A stretch of DNA of 64,000 nucleotides, taken from positions 6,558,702 to 6,622,701 of the forward strand of contig JAJHZJ010000496.1 of assembly GCA_023548195.1 (NCBI GenBank), given 5' to 3'. This DNA is from Bettongia penicillata ogilbyi (lineage: Eukaryota; Chordata; Mammalia; Diprotodontia; Potoroidae). Each line of letters begins with the position of its first letter. Position 1 is the first letter of the stretch. This document shows, piece after piece, positions 33,856 through 44,245 of this stretch. The position numbers were made by a program, and so were the translations under genes. The notes under the pieces are model-generated. The model was not told the origin of the DNA. It saw only the letters and a list, made by a program, of their open reading frames with translations, and ran no database searches.

Positions 33856-34424
33856 CATTCTGATTGGAAGCTATAGACAGGAGTGCTTCTACCCCTGTAT
33901 TGAGAGCATTGAGATAGATTGATGGATGGACAAATACCTACATATCTTGATTTAAATGTTAAACTCTAATTCAGCTTGTGAAGTCAAGAAAATAGATTAA
34001 CCTCCTTAGGGGGGATAAAAGAAACCAATTCCTTTAGAGTTAGATCAATACCTTATCAAGAATATTTCAATGGAGGTTTTAGAGTAAGACAATTAGAACA
34101 ATAAAGGTCTTATTCTTGACTTGTAAACCACATCTCTTCTGAGATGTGTTTATAGGAACTTCTTGCATTTTACAGAGAATAACAGTTTTGCATTTGATGA
34201 TTAACCTTTAATGCCATCTTCCAGGATGAAGAGGTTTCTGGGGCATTGTGAGGAAATCAGGATTGCAGGCAGAGTAGTGAAAAACATCTTCCTCCTCCTC
34301 CTCCTCATCATCTTTGTGAGGAATTTTAATTGTCTTCCAGTTGAAAATTTCTAGAAAGTTTGCTAGAAAAAAGCCAAATGTTCAAGATTACAGACTTAAA
34401 GATAGAATCTTAGAAGTAGGATCA

Positions 34425-34610
34425 TAGAGTCTTATAATTTTTGGTTTCGAGTTAGAAATACCCCAGAGGCCATATAGTGGAACTCTTTCATTTTACAAAG
34501 AAGCTGGATTATCAGAGAGGTCACCTAGGTAACAAGTATCAGAGTCAGGATCCAAATTAACATCCTTTGGTTCCACATCCTTTGGTTTCACTGTATCACT
34601 ACAGCTTCAT
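34425..34610 (-). repeat. MIR SINE, antisense
   Basis: ATTTTACAAAGAAGCTGGAT, AGAGAGGTCACCTAGGTAAC and AGTATCAGAGTCAGGATCCA. Confidence 0.55.
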
Positions 34611-34639
34611 ATCTTCAAATAACAGTCATTTAAAACTCA

Positions 34640-35200
34640 CCCTTTGGCCAACATCGCAAAAAGGTCACATAATGGAAAATAACCTTCCATATATTCTAAT
34701 AAATTACAAAAATGACCTGCATGTACTCCTCCATTACAGAATGTATTTGTTCCTAAAAGAATGGTAATAAAAAGGCTGGTTTATCATTTCAAACACAATC
34801 ATCTCCATGCTCTTGTTTGACAATGGAAGTTTGTTGTTCTTCATTAAATTTATAATACACAAAAAAATTATAAATTCTAAAATTAGAGAGGGAGGCATCC
34901 TTAATATGAAAAGAATCCTTCATGAATGCAGCGAACATTTTTGTAGTTTATACATCAATGAAGAGGGGCCGTTTTCCATTCATTTGAGGAAAAAATAGCT
35001 AATTTACATATTCCAAATGTAGTTTTTAGCTCTAGAGATCTTTCTTATAGTTAACTACCCTGAAGGAGTTTTTAATGTTTTCAATGGCCAGAATTGTCTT
35101 CTGTTCCAGTTGAAAGTGGACCGTTTGACAAGGATTTTGAGCTTTTCCTTCTTAAGGGCTTTTATCTTATTTACTTGACAAGCTAGTTAGGCTCCTAATA
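34640..35200. other. Repeat-free AT-rich block, possible conserved noncoding DNA
   Basis: About 560 bp with no recognisable repeat in a repeat-dense neighbourhood, with homeodomain-like TTAAAT/ATTAAA patches. Conservation cannot be judged from one sequence. Confidence 0.3.
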
Positions 35201-35384
35201 TGATTGCTTAATATCCTTTGTAGTCTTGCTAGTTTATCTTTCCCCCCCAGGAGAGTATTGAGTACTGATAAGGGGATCATTATCATAATTTGTTTTAATT
35301 GGCATAAATGTCCGAAAAGCGGTTTTCTTCAACTGAATTCAGTCATACATAAAACACTCAAAATTCAGCTGTCTGTAAAGTTCA

Positions 35385-35690
35385 GTCCAGTGATTACTAC
35401 TACTTCTCTCTGTTTATTGACCTCCTGGCTTCCTAAATTTAAGTCCCATCTAAAATGCTACCCTCTATAGGAAGCCTTCTCCCAACCCTCAACTCCACTG
35501 CCTTCCCTCAGTTAATTATTTCCTGTTTATCCCATATATGACTTGCTTTGTATATATTTGTTTGCAGGTTGTCTCCTCCATTAGTTTGTAAGCTCCTTGA
35601 GGGACTATCTTTTGCTCTTTTTGTGCCCCCAGAGTTTAACACAGTGTCTGGCATGTAGTAGACGCTTAATAAATATTTACTTAATAAATA
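35385..35690 (+). repeat. L2-clade LINE 3' end
   Basis: GACCTCCTGGCTTCCTAAAT, TATAGGAAGCCTTCTCCCAA, AGCTCCTTGAGGGACTATCT and GTCTGGCATGTAGTAGACGC are in order and well preserved. Confidence 0.8.
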
Positions 35691-36058
35691 CTATACTGTA
35701 ACAATGACTCACATTTTCCTAGAGCTACAATAATAACAACTTGTGTGTGTAGCACACTTTAAAGTTTGGGAAGCATGTTACACGTGTTGGTAGACAATGA
35801 ATATATGATCAGAAAGGAAACTCGTTGGCCTGGCTTTGGGGAAACATTTGAAATGAGCCATGCCTAATTTATGTTTTTGAGGTATCCCTATAGTTTCTCT
35901 GGTGTGAGGCTGTGAAGCGGAGCAAAAGCCTACTCACTTTCTTTGAGATTGGACATTGACATCATCCATCCTCACTTCCCCATCCCCATGATTTTAAGTT
36001 CACGTGAACCTTGTTCAAGCTCCTTGTAGAAAAGGGTCTGCCTTGACTTCAGGTCACA
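35691..36058. other. Unique sequence
   Basis: A possible inverted MIR remnant near 35715-35790 (ACACTTTAAAGTTTGGGAAG). No other feature. Confidence 0.35.
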
Positions 36059-36059
36059 C

Positions 36060-36195
36060 ATTTTTATATGGAGATATATGTCCACATACCATATACACGT
36101 GTGTCCATGTATAAATACATGTACATGTTATAGATGTATTCACATGCACGCACATGCACACATAATATTTATATACATGTATATACACATACACA
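36060..36195. repeat. TA/CA-rich simple repeat
   Basis: ATATACACGTGTGTCCATGT, ACATGCACGCACATGCACAC and similar degenerate units. Confidence 0.85.
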
Positions 36196-36290
36196 CTGGA
36201 TTGGAGATCTAGAGCTATAAGGGATCTCAGAGAGCATCTAATTTAACCCCCTCATTTTACAGATGAGGAAGCAGATAAGGGGAGTTGAAT
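36196..36290 (-). repeat. MIR fragment, antisense
   Basis: TTTAACCCCCTCATTTTACA followed by GATGAGGAAGCAGATAAG. Confidence 0.6.
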
Positions 36291-36297
36291 GAATAAA

Positions 36298-36360
36298 ACT
36301 CATAAAGGACAGCACTGCCTGGCACATAGTAGGCACTTAATAAATTATTGATTAATGGGA
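36298..36360 (+). repeat. L2 3' terminus
   Basis: CACTGCCTGGCACATAGTAG then GCACTTAATAAATTATTGAT. Confidence 0.65.
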
Positions 36361-36414
36361 TGTTTTAAGGTTCAAAAGTGTTTTCTTCTGTGATGGAGTG
36401 GTTCTGGTTTGGAT

Positions 36415-36545
36415 GTTGTCCTTCATCTCAAAGAGGACCAGAAATGACATCACCATGATAAAGTGAAATTTCAGTTATGTCTGACTGTGGCTGATTAGAC
36501 CAATACGAGCTCAGAATGCTCTACCACACATTGGGCACAGATAGT
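36415..36545 (-). repeat. SINE/LINE 3' module, antisense variant
   Basis: GTTGTCCTTCATCTCAAAGA and GGACCAGAAATGACATCACC share the terminal part of the module at 27808 and 6470, then diverge into GACTGTGGCTGATTAGACCA. Confidence 0.5.
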
Positions 36546-36547
36546 CC

Positions 36548-36775
36548 GTGTGGAGTGGTGCAGTAGAAACAAAGCAGGACTTGGATTTAGGATGATCTGA
36601 GTTCAAATTTAGGCTCAGACATTTATTAGATGAGTGACTGGGCAAATCACCTAATCTCTCCGCGCCTCAGTTTCCTCATCTCTCAAATGGACATATAAAT
36701 AACACCTACCTCTTGCGTGACTGTTTTGAGGAACAGATAAGATAACATTTGTAAAGCACTATGCAAAAGTTATAT
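36548..36775 (+). repeat. MIR SINE, near full length
   Basis: AGTGGTGCAGTAGAAACAAA head, GAGTTCAAATTTAGGCTCAG, GCGCCTCAGTTTCCTCATCT and CATTTGTAAAGCACTATGCA. Confidence 0.8.
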
Positions 36776-36804
36776 ACAGTTATATGAATGTATTATATAC
36801 AAAC

Positions 36805-36950
36805 AGACATGAATTGTAACTGGAGGATTGGTGAAATAAAGGCTTCTCATAGAAAGTGATACTTGAATTGAGCCTTGACAGAAATTAGGGATTCTGGGAG
36901 GTGGAGGGGAGTTAAAGCTGAAAGAAGAGTCCTGGGGGTAGCTAGAATAA
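36805..36950 (-). repeat. L2-clade LINE fragment, antisense
   Basis: GATACTTGAATTGAGCCTTG and GGATTCTGGGAGGTGGAGGG match the inverted ORF-end region seen at 63480-63540 and 45150-45210. Confidence 0.55.
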
Positions 36951-36954
36951 GTCA

Positions 36955-37185
36955 ACAGTTATTAGTCCCATTTTATAAGTTAGGAAAATGTTCAGTAGCT
37001 CCCCTATGTCCACAAAACTAGTAGGTCTCCATGTCCAGGGAAAGATTGGAAACCAGCTCTCCTGATTCCATTACCAGGGACCATTCTGTCCTACCACCCT
37101 TTCTTACTTTACAAATGAGGCAACCGGCACACGGGCAAGTGAAGTAACTTTTAGAAAGTTGGATAGCTAGTTAATGGTGGGGCTA
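36955..37185 (-). repeat. Two MIR fragments, antisense
   Basis: TTATTAGTCCCATTTTATAA starts one copy; CTTTACAAATGAGGCAACCG starts a second, shorter one. Confidence 0.55.
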
Positions 37186-37550
37186 AAACATTTCAAAATT
37201 ATCTTCTGAAAAAAAATCAAACAAAATTTCAAATAATTTGGGAACAATTTGATGAAAAGCATAGCCCTGAAATAGAACTCTGCAGAGCGTTTTCCATCTG
37301 TCTTTTTCTCTCCTTTTACTTTTCCCCCTACCTGACGTCTGTCCTTTCTTATTGTTTGCCTTGCCCTCTCCTCCCACCTCAGCTGCTGCCTGTTCTAGTT
37401 CCTATCTGGGGTAATTCCCTCCCTGTCTCTCTGTTCGGAATATTTTGAGTAAGTGAACGGCAGGGGCCGAACTTAACCCTCCTGAGTGTGGTCCATAGGC
37501 TGCTAAAAGTCCAGTCCAGTGTCCTCATGGTCCATGGTCAGCTTTTTTTC
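37186..37550. other. Unique sequence
   Basis: No recognised feature; a C/T-rich patch lies at 37295-37380. Confidence 0.35.
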
Positions 37551-37746
37551 CCCACTCGATAAGAGCACTAGAATGCATTACTGCAAGTAATCAGAGTGTC
37601 AGGTATATGGAAGTGGGCTTCCAAGACCATCCCTCATTTGTTTAGGGTCTCATAAAACCTGCCAGAATTGATATCAACATCCAGAGCTGTCCTGGCACCT
37701 TTTAGATTCGAGGTCTCTCTGTTTATATTCAGGAATATCAATCATG

Positions 37747-37930
37747 CTTAATACCAAGTCTTTGCTTGGCTTTTAGTAGTAATATTTCCATTTGCAGGCT
37801 AGATGGAGGGGGTGGATTCTTAGCTATACAAGCCTCTTATATCATTGTCAGAATTAGTATAGAAAGCATCCATCAGCAGTGTATATACGAGGTGAATTGG
37901 AGCTACCTTCTTCTCGTCCTGAGTGCTCAA
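37747..37930. repeat. Gapless 184-bp duplicate, copy 1
   Basis: Aligns without any indel to 41357-41540 at a constant offset of 3,610 bp. I count about 29 mismatches (about 84% identity). The core at 37831-37876 has one mismatch in 46 bp. It sits at the left edge of a CpG-containing, repeat-free block. I do not recognise it as a known repeat. Confidence 0.85.
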
Positions 37931-38580
37931 GACGAAAGTGTACTTTCAGAAGATTGATGAGACAGATAATTCGACAGGTGCCAGCCTACCTGTCAGAAGC
38001 AAAGCACCTCCTACAATACTGACCAGGATCTGACACCGGCATTCCATTAGCGGCAACATCTGGAGTTAGAATCTTCATTTCTGCATTTAGGCTACAAATG
38101 TGCCTGTTACGTCAAGACTTTTCCCCCTTTAGTTTAGACGCAGATTATACAATGCGGCAGTTCTGTACACCTGGTAACCCACCCGTGTACATGACATTAA
38201 TTTGCCACCTCTGAGCTTTTGTGTAAGGGATACATTTTGTCTGAAATAATATCCCTCCTCATCTCCATTTTGCGAGATCGCCAGATCCTTCGAAGGACGG
38301 CTCGGTGATGCCTTCTGCACCAAATTTTTATTCTTTCCTCCTCCCCCAGAAATTAGTACTGTCTCTTTTGTCTCAGATTTATCTATTTCCTCTCCAGTTA
38401 TTAGTGTCTCCTCTTTTGTGCTTATTTTAGGTTTGTTTTTTTTTGTTGATGGTCTATTTTAAACGCACGTTCAGTTCATTAATCCTTAATGTATGGTGGT
38501 AAGGATATGATTTTTCCCGTTCGTACTCTGTCTTAAAATTGCTGCTTTTTGCTTTTCATTTATTTAGGTAAGCGATTGTT
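37880..38580. promoter_or_regulatory. CpG-retaining unique block, possible conserved regulatory element
   Basis: About 15 CpG dinucleotides fall in 37888-38304 and five more at 38465-38575, against very few in most neighbouring sequence. No repeat was recognised and no convincing open frame spans it. Retained CpGs and absence of old repeats are typical of constrained noncoding DNA, but this is inference. Confidence 0.35.
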
Positions 38581-38867
38581 CTAACCTCCTTCAACATTGC
38601 ACCCCCTTAAATTCTAAGCCCCCTGAGTACATGGATTGTTTGAGTTTAGATTGCCTTTGGAAAATTGCAGAGACTTTTTAAAGACCCCAAACTTCCCATG
38701 AAAACATCAGCCCATCTTTTTAATACCAACATTCTATCCATATTACTTAATGGAAATATGGAATAAAACAATAAATACACACAGACCACCTTGGAAAAGT
38801 GAATGCTGGTTATGGCCAAAGCTGTATATACCAGATTGCCAATGAGGAATTCCAAAATAGAGTAAGT

Positions 38868-38925
38868 AAATGTTGCTGTTGAGTTGTTTTTCAGCTGTGT
38901 CTAAGTCTTTGTGACAAAAACGTCA
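38868..38925 (-). repeat. RTE (BovB-type) 3' terminal fragment
   Basis: TGAGTTGTTTTTCAGCTGTG then TCTAAGTCTTTGTGAC resembles the inverted RTE 3' end seen at 10425-10460. Confidence 0.4.
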
Positions 38926-39145
38926 TCAAATAATTGCATGATCAGAAGAGGAAATGAGAGCAAACAATTACAGGTGGACAGTCGCTCCACTTGAACCTTT
39001 GTGATGTCAGGAGAAAGCGGACTAAATAGATCCTCTGTGGCAAACTTCTAGGGAGAGATTGGCAAAAATCACACAGGACATAGGAGAGACTGGCATCTAT
39101 GAGTTGTGACTGGAAGGAAGTTCCAATTGATGAGATCACAGTTCC
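38926..39145. other. Unassigned sequence
   Basis: Nothing recognised; possibly further decayed RTE. Confidence 0.3.
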
Positions 39146-39149
39146 ATTT

Positions 39150-39375
39150 GAGTAATAGCCCCAGTATCTAGAACAGAGTGGGCACTCAATAAATGTTTTT
39201 TAAGTTAAATTGAAAATGTGAGCTTTTCATCTCACTTATAGTTGAAATCTTCCACGTGTGTTATCTCTTCCACTAATCCGTTAGCTCTTTAATAGGAAGG
39301 ATTCTTTTAGGATTCTGTTTATATCCCTGGTGATTTGCACAAAGTAAGAGCTTAATGAATGTTTTCTTCATTCAT
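39150..39375 (+). repeat. Two L2-type 3' termini
   Basis: First: AACAGAGTGGGCACTCAATA. Second: TAGCTCTTTAATAGGAAGGA with GTAAGAGCTTAATGAATGTT. Confidence 0.55.
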
Positions 39376-39389
39376 ATTAGAAATATATG

Positions 39390-39548
39390 CTAATACTTGC
39401 ATATAGATGCAAACATAATTGTACATGTGAATATGTATATGTGTATTTATATATGCACACATTCATATATACACGCACACATTCATATATACACGCACAC
39501 ACATAAATATGTATATATACACATATACATACATATATACAGAATAAA
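39390..39548. repeat. TA/CA-rich simple repeat
   Basis: Contains two adjacent copies of ACATTCATATATACACGCAC (39459-39500 region) and further TATACA units. Confidence 0.85.
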
Positions 39549-40177
39549 TACAGAATAATGAGGGGGACAGTAGCATTTGGTAGAATTCCAAAGAATTAGA
39601 ATTGGTGGGGGTTTGCTTGAGCTGCAGGAAGTTGAGAGTTTCTGGAGCAGAGATGAGAAGGCAGTAATCGCAGTCATGGGATATGTCTATTGCAAAGACA
39701 CAGAGAGGGAGGGTGTTGAATGAGGAACATTTGGTGGAAACACAAAGTGTAGCAGGGAGAATAATGTACAATGAGTGGTTGGAGCCAGGTTATGTAGGGT
39801 GTAAAAACTAGATGTGTTTTCTACTAGAAGTAATACCAGTAGAAATGACATGAAGTCTACATCAGAACTGAGCTTAAGGAAAACTCCTCTGATAATGTGT
39901 CAGAGAATAGACTAAAACTGGGACTCAATTAGGATACTATTGCAGTGAGTCAGGTGAGAGGTAAAGAAGACATGAACTTAAATCGTGGCTGTGTGAGTGA
40001 AGAAAAGATGTAAGATATGAGTGATGTTCTGGAGACAGAAATGATGAGTGAGGACACCTGATTTGGTTACGTGGGCTGTGGGAGAGTGAGAAGTCCAGGA
40101 TACTGTTAGCAATCAGGGAAACTAGAACAATGGCAGTAGTTCAGCACATAGTAGTTGCTACATAAATATTGGCTATC

Positions 40178-40204
40178 CATCATCATCATCATCATCATCA
40201 TCAT
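40178..40204. repeat. (CAT)9 microsatellite
   Basis: Perfect trinucleotide run. Confidence 0.97.
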
Positions 40205-41241
40205 TTTTAAAGAAGTTCCTAGAACATCAGTTTAGAAATGCACAAAAGTCAGTTAGTGATATGGGATTATAATGCAAGTGAGAGACAGACTGGACATATG
40301 GATCCAGAGACCATTTGCTTGGTGATTATTAAACCCATGGGAGCTGATGAAGCCTCTAAAAGATGGTGGAGAGAAAGAAGAAGACCCAAGACCAAGTTTG
40401 AGGAATGCTGATACGTATGAGCTTTGATGTGGATTACGCTTTCATCAAAGCCTAATGAAAAGGAATCCTCAGACAGATACAGAGAAAAACTAAAAAAGCA
40501 TTGTGACAAAACTCCTAGAAAGAAGAAAAGATCCAGGAGGAGAGGGTGGATAGCAGTGTCACATGACAAAGATAGACTCAGTAGCACTAGAACTGAGAAA
40601 AGTCCATCAGGTTTAGAATTAAAATGAAGATGCAGAAATCACTGATAATTTGTGAGAGACCAGCTTCAGTCACATGATGAAGCCTGAAAGCAGATTATAA
40701 AGGGTTGAAGAACAAGAAAGGGGAGAACTGGAAAAGAGGAGAAGCCAACTTTTTCTGGGTATTTGGTTAAGACAGAGAAGAGAAACATAGGACAACAACT
40801 TGAGGGAACTGAAGAATCTACTGAAGGTTTTCTAAGGATGAGGGAAACGTGAGTATGTTTCAAGGAAGGAGAGAAGGATCTAGTAGATGTGACCTTGGCC
40901 TTGGCAGGAAGGTTTGTCTCATGAGCAGAAACTGAAGAAAATAGCCATTGGAAAGTAACATTAAGGGGTTTTGAGAGAAAGAGAAGGGGGAGAGAGTCCA
41001 CAGCAAATAGCCTTCATTTTCTCAGTGAAATAATACATGGAATCTTTAGCTGAAAGGGTAGAGAGCAAAGGGAAAGGGGGAAGGTTTGAGGAGCTTAGAG
41101 AAATTTTGAAATAGGAGAGTGAGGTGAGGATTCAGTTATGGAGAATTAAATGCGTTGCTATGTTGCGATGATGGCCAAGTTGAATTTGGATAATGTAAAT
41201 TTGCTGTAGGTCTGTTACATGATTTTCTTTAGCTCCATTCA

Positions 41242-41312
41242 GAAGGAAGGAAGGAAGGAAGGAAGGAAGGAAGGAAGGAAGGAAGGAAGGAAGGAAGGAA
41301 GGAAGGAAGGAA
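41242..41312. repeat. (AAGG)n microsatellite, about 17 units
   Basis: Almost perfect tetranucleotide array, 45 bp left of the 184-bp duplicate copy 2. Confidence 0.97.
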
Positions 41313-41356
41313 CAGGCCAAGGCTGGGGTTTGGCAAAGGATGAATAATGGTAATAA

Positions 41357-41540
41357 CTTAATACCAAGTGTTTGCTTCACTTTTAGTGGTATTATTTCCA
41401 TTTTCAGGCTGGAGGGAGGAGGAGGATTCTTCTCTGTGTAAGCCTCTTATATCATTGTCAGAATGAGTATAGAAAGCATCCATCAGAAGTGCATGCACAA
41501 GATGGATTGATGCTACTTTCCTCTGGTCATGAGTGCTCAA
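41357..41540. repeat. Gapless 184-bp duplicate, copy 2
   Basis: Partner of 37747-37930. It lies inside antisense LINE sequence, whereas copy 1 lies in unique DNA. No target-site duplication is evident around either copy. Confidence 0.85.
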
Positions 41541-41635
41541 GAACAAACACAGTTTGATTGGTTAACTATACAATTGACATTGAAAAAGGAGGAACGTGAA
41601 GTTAGAGTAGGGATAACAAAAAGAAGGAAAAAGGA

Positions 41636-41860
41636 AACAAGCATTTATTAAGCACCTACTATGTATCAGGCACTATTCTAAGTACTTTACAAATATTACT
41701 TTTGATCCTTATGATAACCGTGGGAGGTAGATTCTATAAAAGCCCATCTTGCAGTTGAGAAAACTGAGTATTGATATTAAAGCACCAATGCAAAGTTGTA
41801 GCTACTAGGTGTCTGAGGCCAGATTGTGACTCAGATCTTCTCAATTCCAGGCCCATTGCT
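41636..41860 (-). repeat. L2 terminus plus MIR, antisense
   Basis: CATTTATTAAGCACCTACTA, CAGGCACTATTCTAAGTACT then AACCGTGGGAGGTAGATTCT and a MIR-like end. Confidence 0.65.
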
Positions 41861-42394
41861 GAGAAAAAATTCTGAGCAATATCAAGATGGTAGATTGTGA
41901 TGAACATGAACAAAAAATTTGGAGGTATGAAGTAGAGAAAGAGATAGAATCAGAGGAGATTATGGTCAGATGGAGGAAAGTCAGAGGTTTTTGGTTTTTT
42001 TTTAATTGTGGAAGTGAAACATTTTTAGGTAATGTTAAGATCTGGCTATGAGCATTATTTTGCATATTTGAGGACTGGGAATTGAAAAGAATAAGGATTG
42101 GGAACTGAAGGTATTTGAGGAAGAATCATTGTGGAAGGTTGTTGAAGTTGCCTAGTAAAATAGAAAGAATTCAGGGGAAAGAAAAGTAGTAATCCTGATG
42201 ATAAGCTCCTAAAAAAGTGAGGGAGAATGGCCTGAGTGGAAGGGCAGGGTATGGTCTGCTTGGATCAGCTATCATGAGCTGTGTAGGGTGAAATTATTTA
42301 ATCCCATAAATTTCAAACTTGAGGAAATGATGCCATGAAATTCAAAAGATGACATAGATTAATGAGTGATGGCAACAAATGGGACATCTGTAAA

Positions 42395-42505
42395 GAATTA
42401 ATAAAGAGAGCATAAATGAAGTGCTTACTATGTGCAAAAACACTAAGAGCTGGTGATATGTATAGAAATGTAAGAGTCCTTGTTGTCAAGGAGCTCACAT
42501 GTTGT
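42395..42505 (-). repeat. L2-type 3' end, antisense
   Basis: GTGCTTACTATGTGCAAAAA and GTTGTCAAGGAGCTCACATG. Confidence 0.6.
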
Positions 42506-42584
42506 GGCCAGTGGGAGCAAGGAGTGTTCTTGTTTCCCCTCTAGGACCAGCATGTTGTGGGAGAGGTAACCCTAATCCTAAATG

Positions 42585-42735
42585 CACTCGATTCTATCAC
42601 TTAACCCTATTTTCCTCAGTTTCCTCATCTGTAAAATGAGCTGGAGAAGGAAGTGGCAAACCACGCTAGTATCTTTGCCAAGAAGACCCCAAATGGGGTA
42701 GGAATGTGGACACAATTGAAAAACAACTGAACCAA
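42585..42735 (+). repeat. MAR1-type SINE, 3' half
   Basis: TTTCCTCATCTGTAAAATGA, GCTGGAGAAGGAAGTGGCAA and TTGCCAAGAAGACCCCAAAT. Confidence 0.85.
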
Positions 42736-43095
42736 GCTGGCAGTCAAAGAACAAGGATAGAAAAAACAAAAGATAGTAAGACTTTAGCATAAAAGTAGTG
42801 ATGGGTGGCAGATAACTTAGAATGCTCTCTATCTTTATAGAGTGGTGTTTCCTGTGGATCTCTGAGTTTGATGGGACACTTGGCCTTGCTGGCCTGTTGC
42901 TCCTTTCTTGGGGAGCTAGGCAACCAGATACGCCTTTAATGAAAATGGGTAGAAATATATGATAGCTTAGATCTAGATTCTCCAAGCTCCAAAAGCAGGC
43001 AACTCATTTACTATTCCAGAAATAAATTATTGGAACATAACTTCTAGCACAAATATGGGTTACTTGGCAGAAAATGAAATAAAATCTGGCTTTTA
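42736..43095. other. Unassigned sequence
   Basis: No feature recognised. Confidence 0.3.
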
Positions 43096-43149
43096 CTGCC
43101 TCATTGAGTCATTTATAATCTAATAGCAGGGATTCTCCACCTTTTTAGA

Positions 43150-43265
43150 GGTGATACATTATTTATAATGCCTATGATAATAGCACATATATAGCGCTTT
43201 AAGGTTTATAAAATGCTTTCCATCTGTTATCTTTTTTAGTTCTTAGAAAAATCCTATAATGTTGG
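43150..43265 (-). repeat. MIR 3' end, antisense
   Basis: TATAGCGCTTTAAGGTTTAT and TTATCTTTTTTAGTTCTTAG. Confidence 0.5.
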
Positions 43266-43279
43266 TTTATTTGTTTGAT

Positions 43280-43795
43280 TTTATGGAACTCCCCAAAGTC
43301 CCTCTCCATACCTATGATTTAATTGGTCTAAGTAGTTCCCAGTGAAGAAATTCCTTTTATCAGAGTAGATGTGCTACATTTCTGCCATTTATAGTCCTAG
43401 AGAGTTGCCTAGAGCACTTATAAATGCCTTGAAATTGACAGGAGTATCCCCCAAAGATCAATGGGATTCTTGGCTTTAGATTGCTAAAGAAAGTTTACTG
43501 GCTTTTGGTAAGTGTGCCAAATCAGTTCAAAAGCTCTATAAATGCAAAGACCAAAAGACCTTGAATTTTTCCTTCTGATTTATAAACTCACAGACAAAGC
43601 AAACCTTGACTTTACTATAATTCATAAAGCTTCATAATGTGTCCAGCATAGTGAAACCCTAAATCTAGTGAATTCAGAAAAATGCCGATTATTTCCCGCA
43701 CAGAATATGGAAGTGGAGGAAGCTTCACATTTGTATGATGCTCTATAATTTTCAAGTCATTTTCCCATATATTCTGTGGATTGCCATTTTGTTAT
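43280..43795. other. Repeat-free AT-rich block
   Basis: About 500 bp with no recognised repeat and no supported coding frame. Confidence 0.35.
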
Positions 43796-43804
43796 TACCT
43801 CCCC

Positions 43805-43860
43805 AGCAGGTAGCCTTTATTGAACACTTACTATGTGCCAAGCACTGTGCATATTACCTC
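43805..43860 (-). repeat. L2 3' terminus, antisense
   Basis: TATTGAACACTTACTATGTG then CCAAGCACTGTGCATATTAC. Confidence 0.65.
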
Positions 43861-43917
43861 ACTGCTCCTCACAACCAGTGGCATGACAAATACTGAGGGT
43901 GCTTAGGTCAGTTATTC

Positions 43918-44245
43918 AGGCAAGAAGCATTTTTTAAAGCCCTTATTATGTGTGTGACATTTTGTTAAGCACTTGGGATAGAAAGAACACACATACATCC
44001 ATGTATGTGTCTATATACGTGCATGTGTACACTCATATACACACATATAAATATTTATACACATGTACATACAAGCATATTTAAGTATATCCCTGCCTTC
44101 AAAGAATTTGTATCCTAACAGAGGAGAATGCAAACAGATATAAAAGATATGCACAAACAAAGCAGCTGGAAAATATTCTCAGAAGGAAGAGGCTAGTATG
44201 GGTTGAGAGAAGACTCTGGAAAAGACCTGCAGAAGGTTGCATTTC
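43918..44245 (-). repeat. L2-clade 3' region, antisense, with TA/CA insert
   Basis: AAGCCCTTATTATGTGTGTG starts it; simple repeat at 43985-44080; CTTCAAAGAATTTGTATCCT and AAAGACCTGCAGAAGGTTGC continue the family. Confidence 0.6.

Larger units (their letters stand above)
39555..42200 (-). mobile_element. Long L2-clade LINE, antisense, interrupted
   Basis: Minus-strand LINE body spread over about 2.6 kb. It matches the shorter copies at 3860-4905, 44825-45290 and 63455-63860 in order (GAGCCAGGTTATGTAGGGTG, GCAGTGAGTCAGGTGAGAGG, AAACCCATGGGAGCTGATGA, AAAGATCCAGGAGGAGAGGG). Many stops break the reverse transcriptase. Insertions include a (CAT)9 run, an L2 terminus near 40140-40170, an (AAGG)n array, the 184-bp duplicate at 41357-41540 and a MIR/L2 piece at 41636-41860. 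Confidence 0.6.

Noticed and set aside
39459..39500. Adjacent identical 20-mers that could suggest a CRISPR-like array
   Set aside because: Part of a TA/CA-rich simple repeat; no spacer pattern and a vertebrate context.
40267..41001. Minus-strand frames of about 106 and 111 residues
   Set aside because: They lie in antisense L2-clade LINE sequence and are broken LINE remnants.
42578..42985. 135-residue minus-strand frame
   Set aside because: Its first third is antisense MAR1 SINE and the rest shows no motif.
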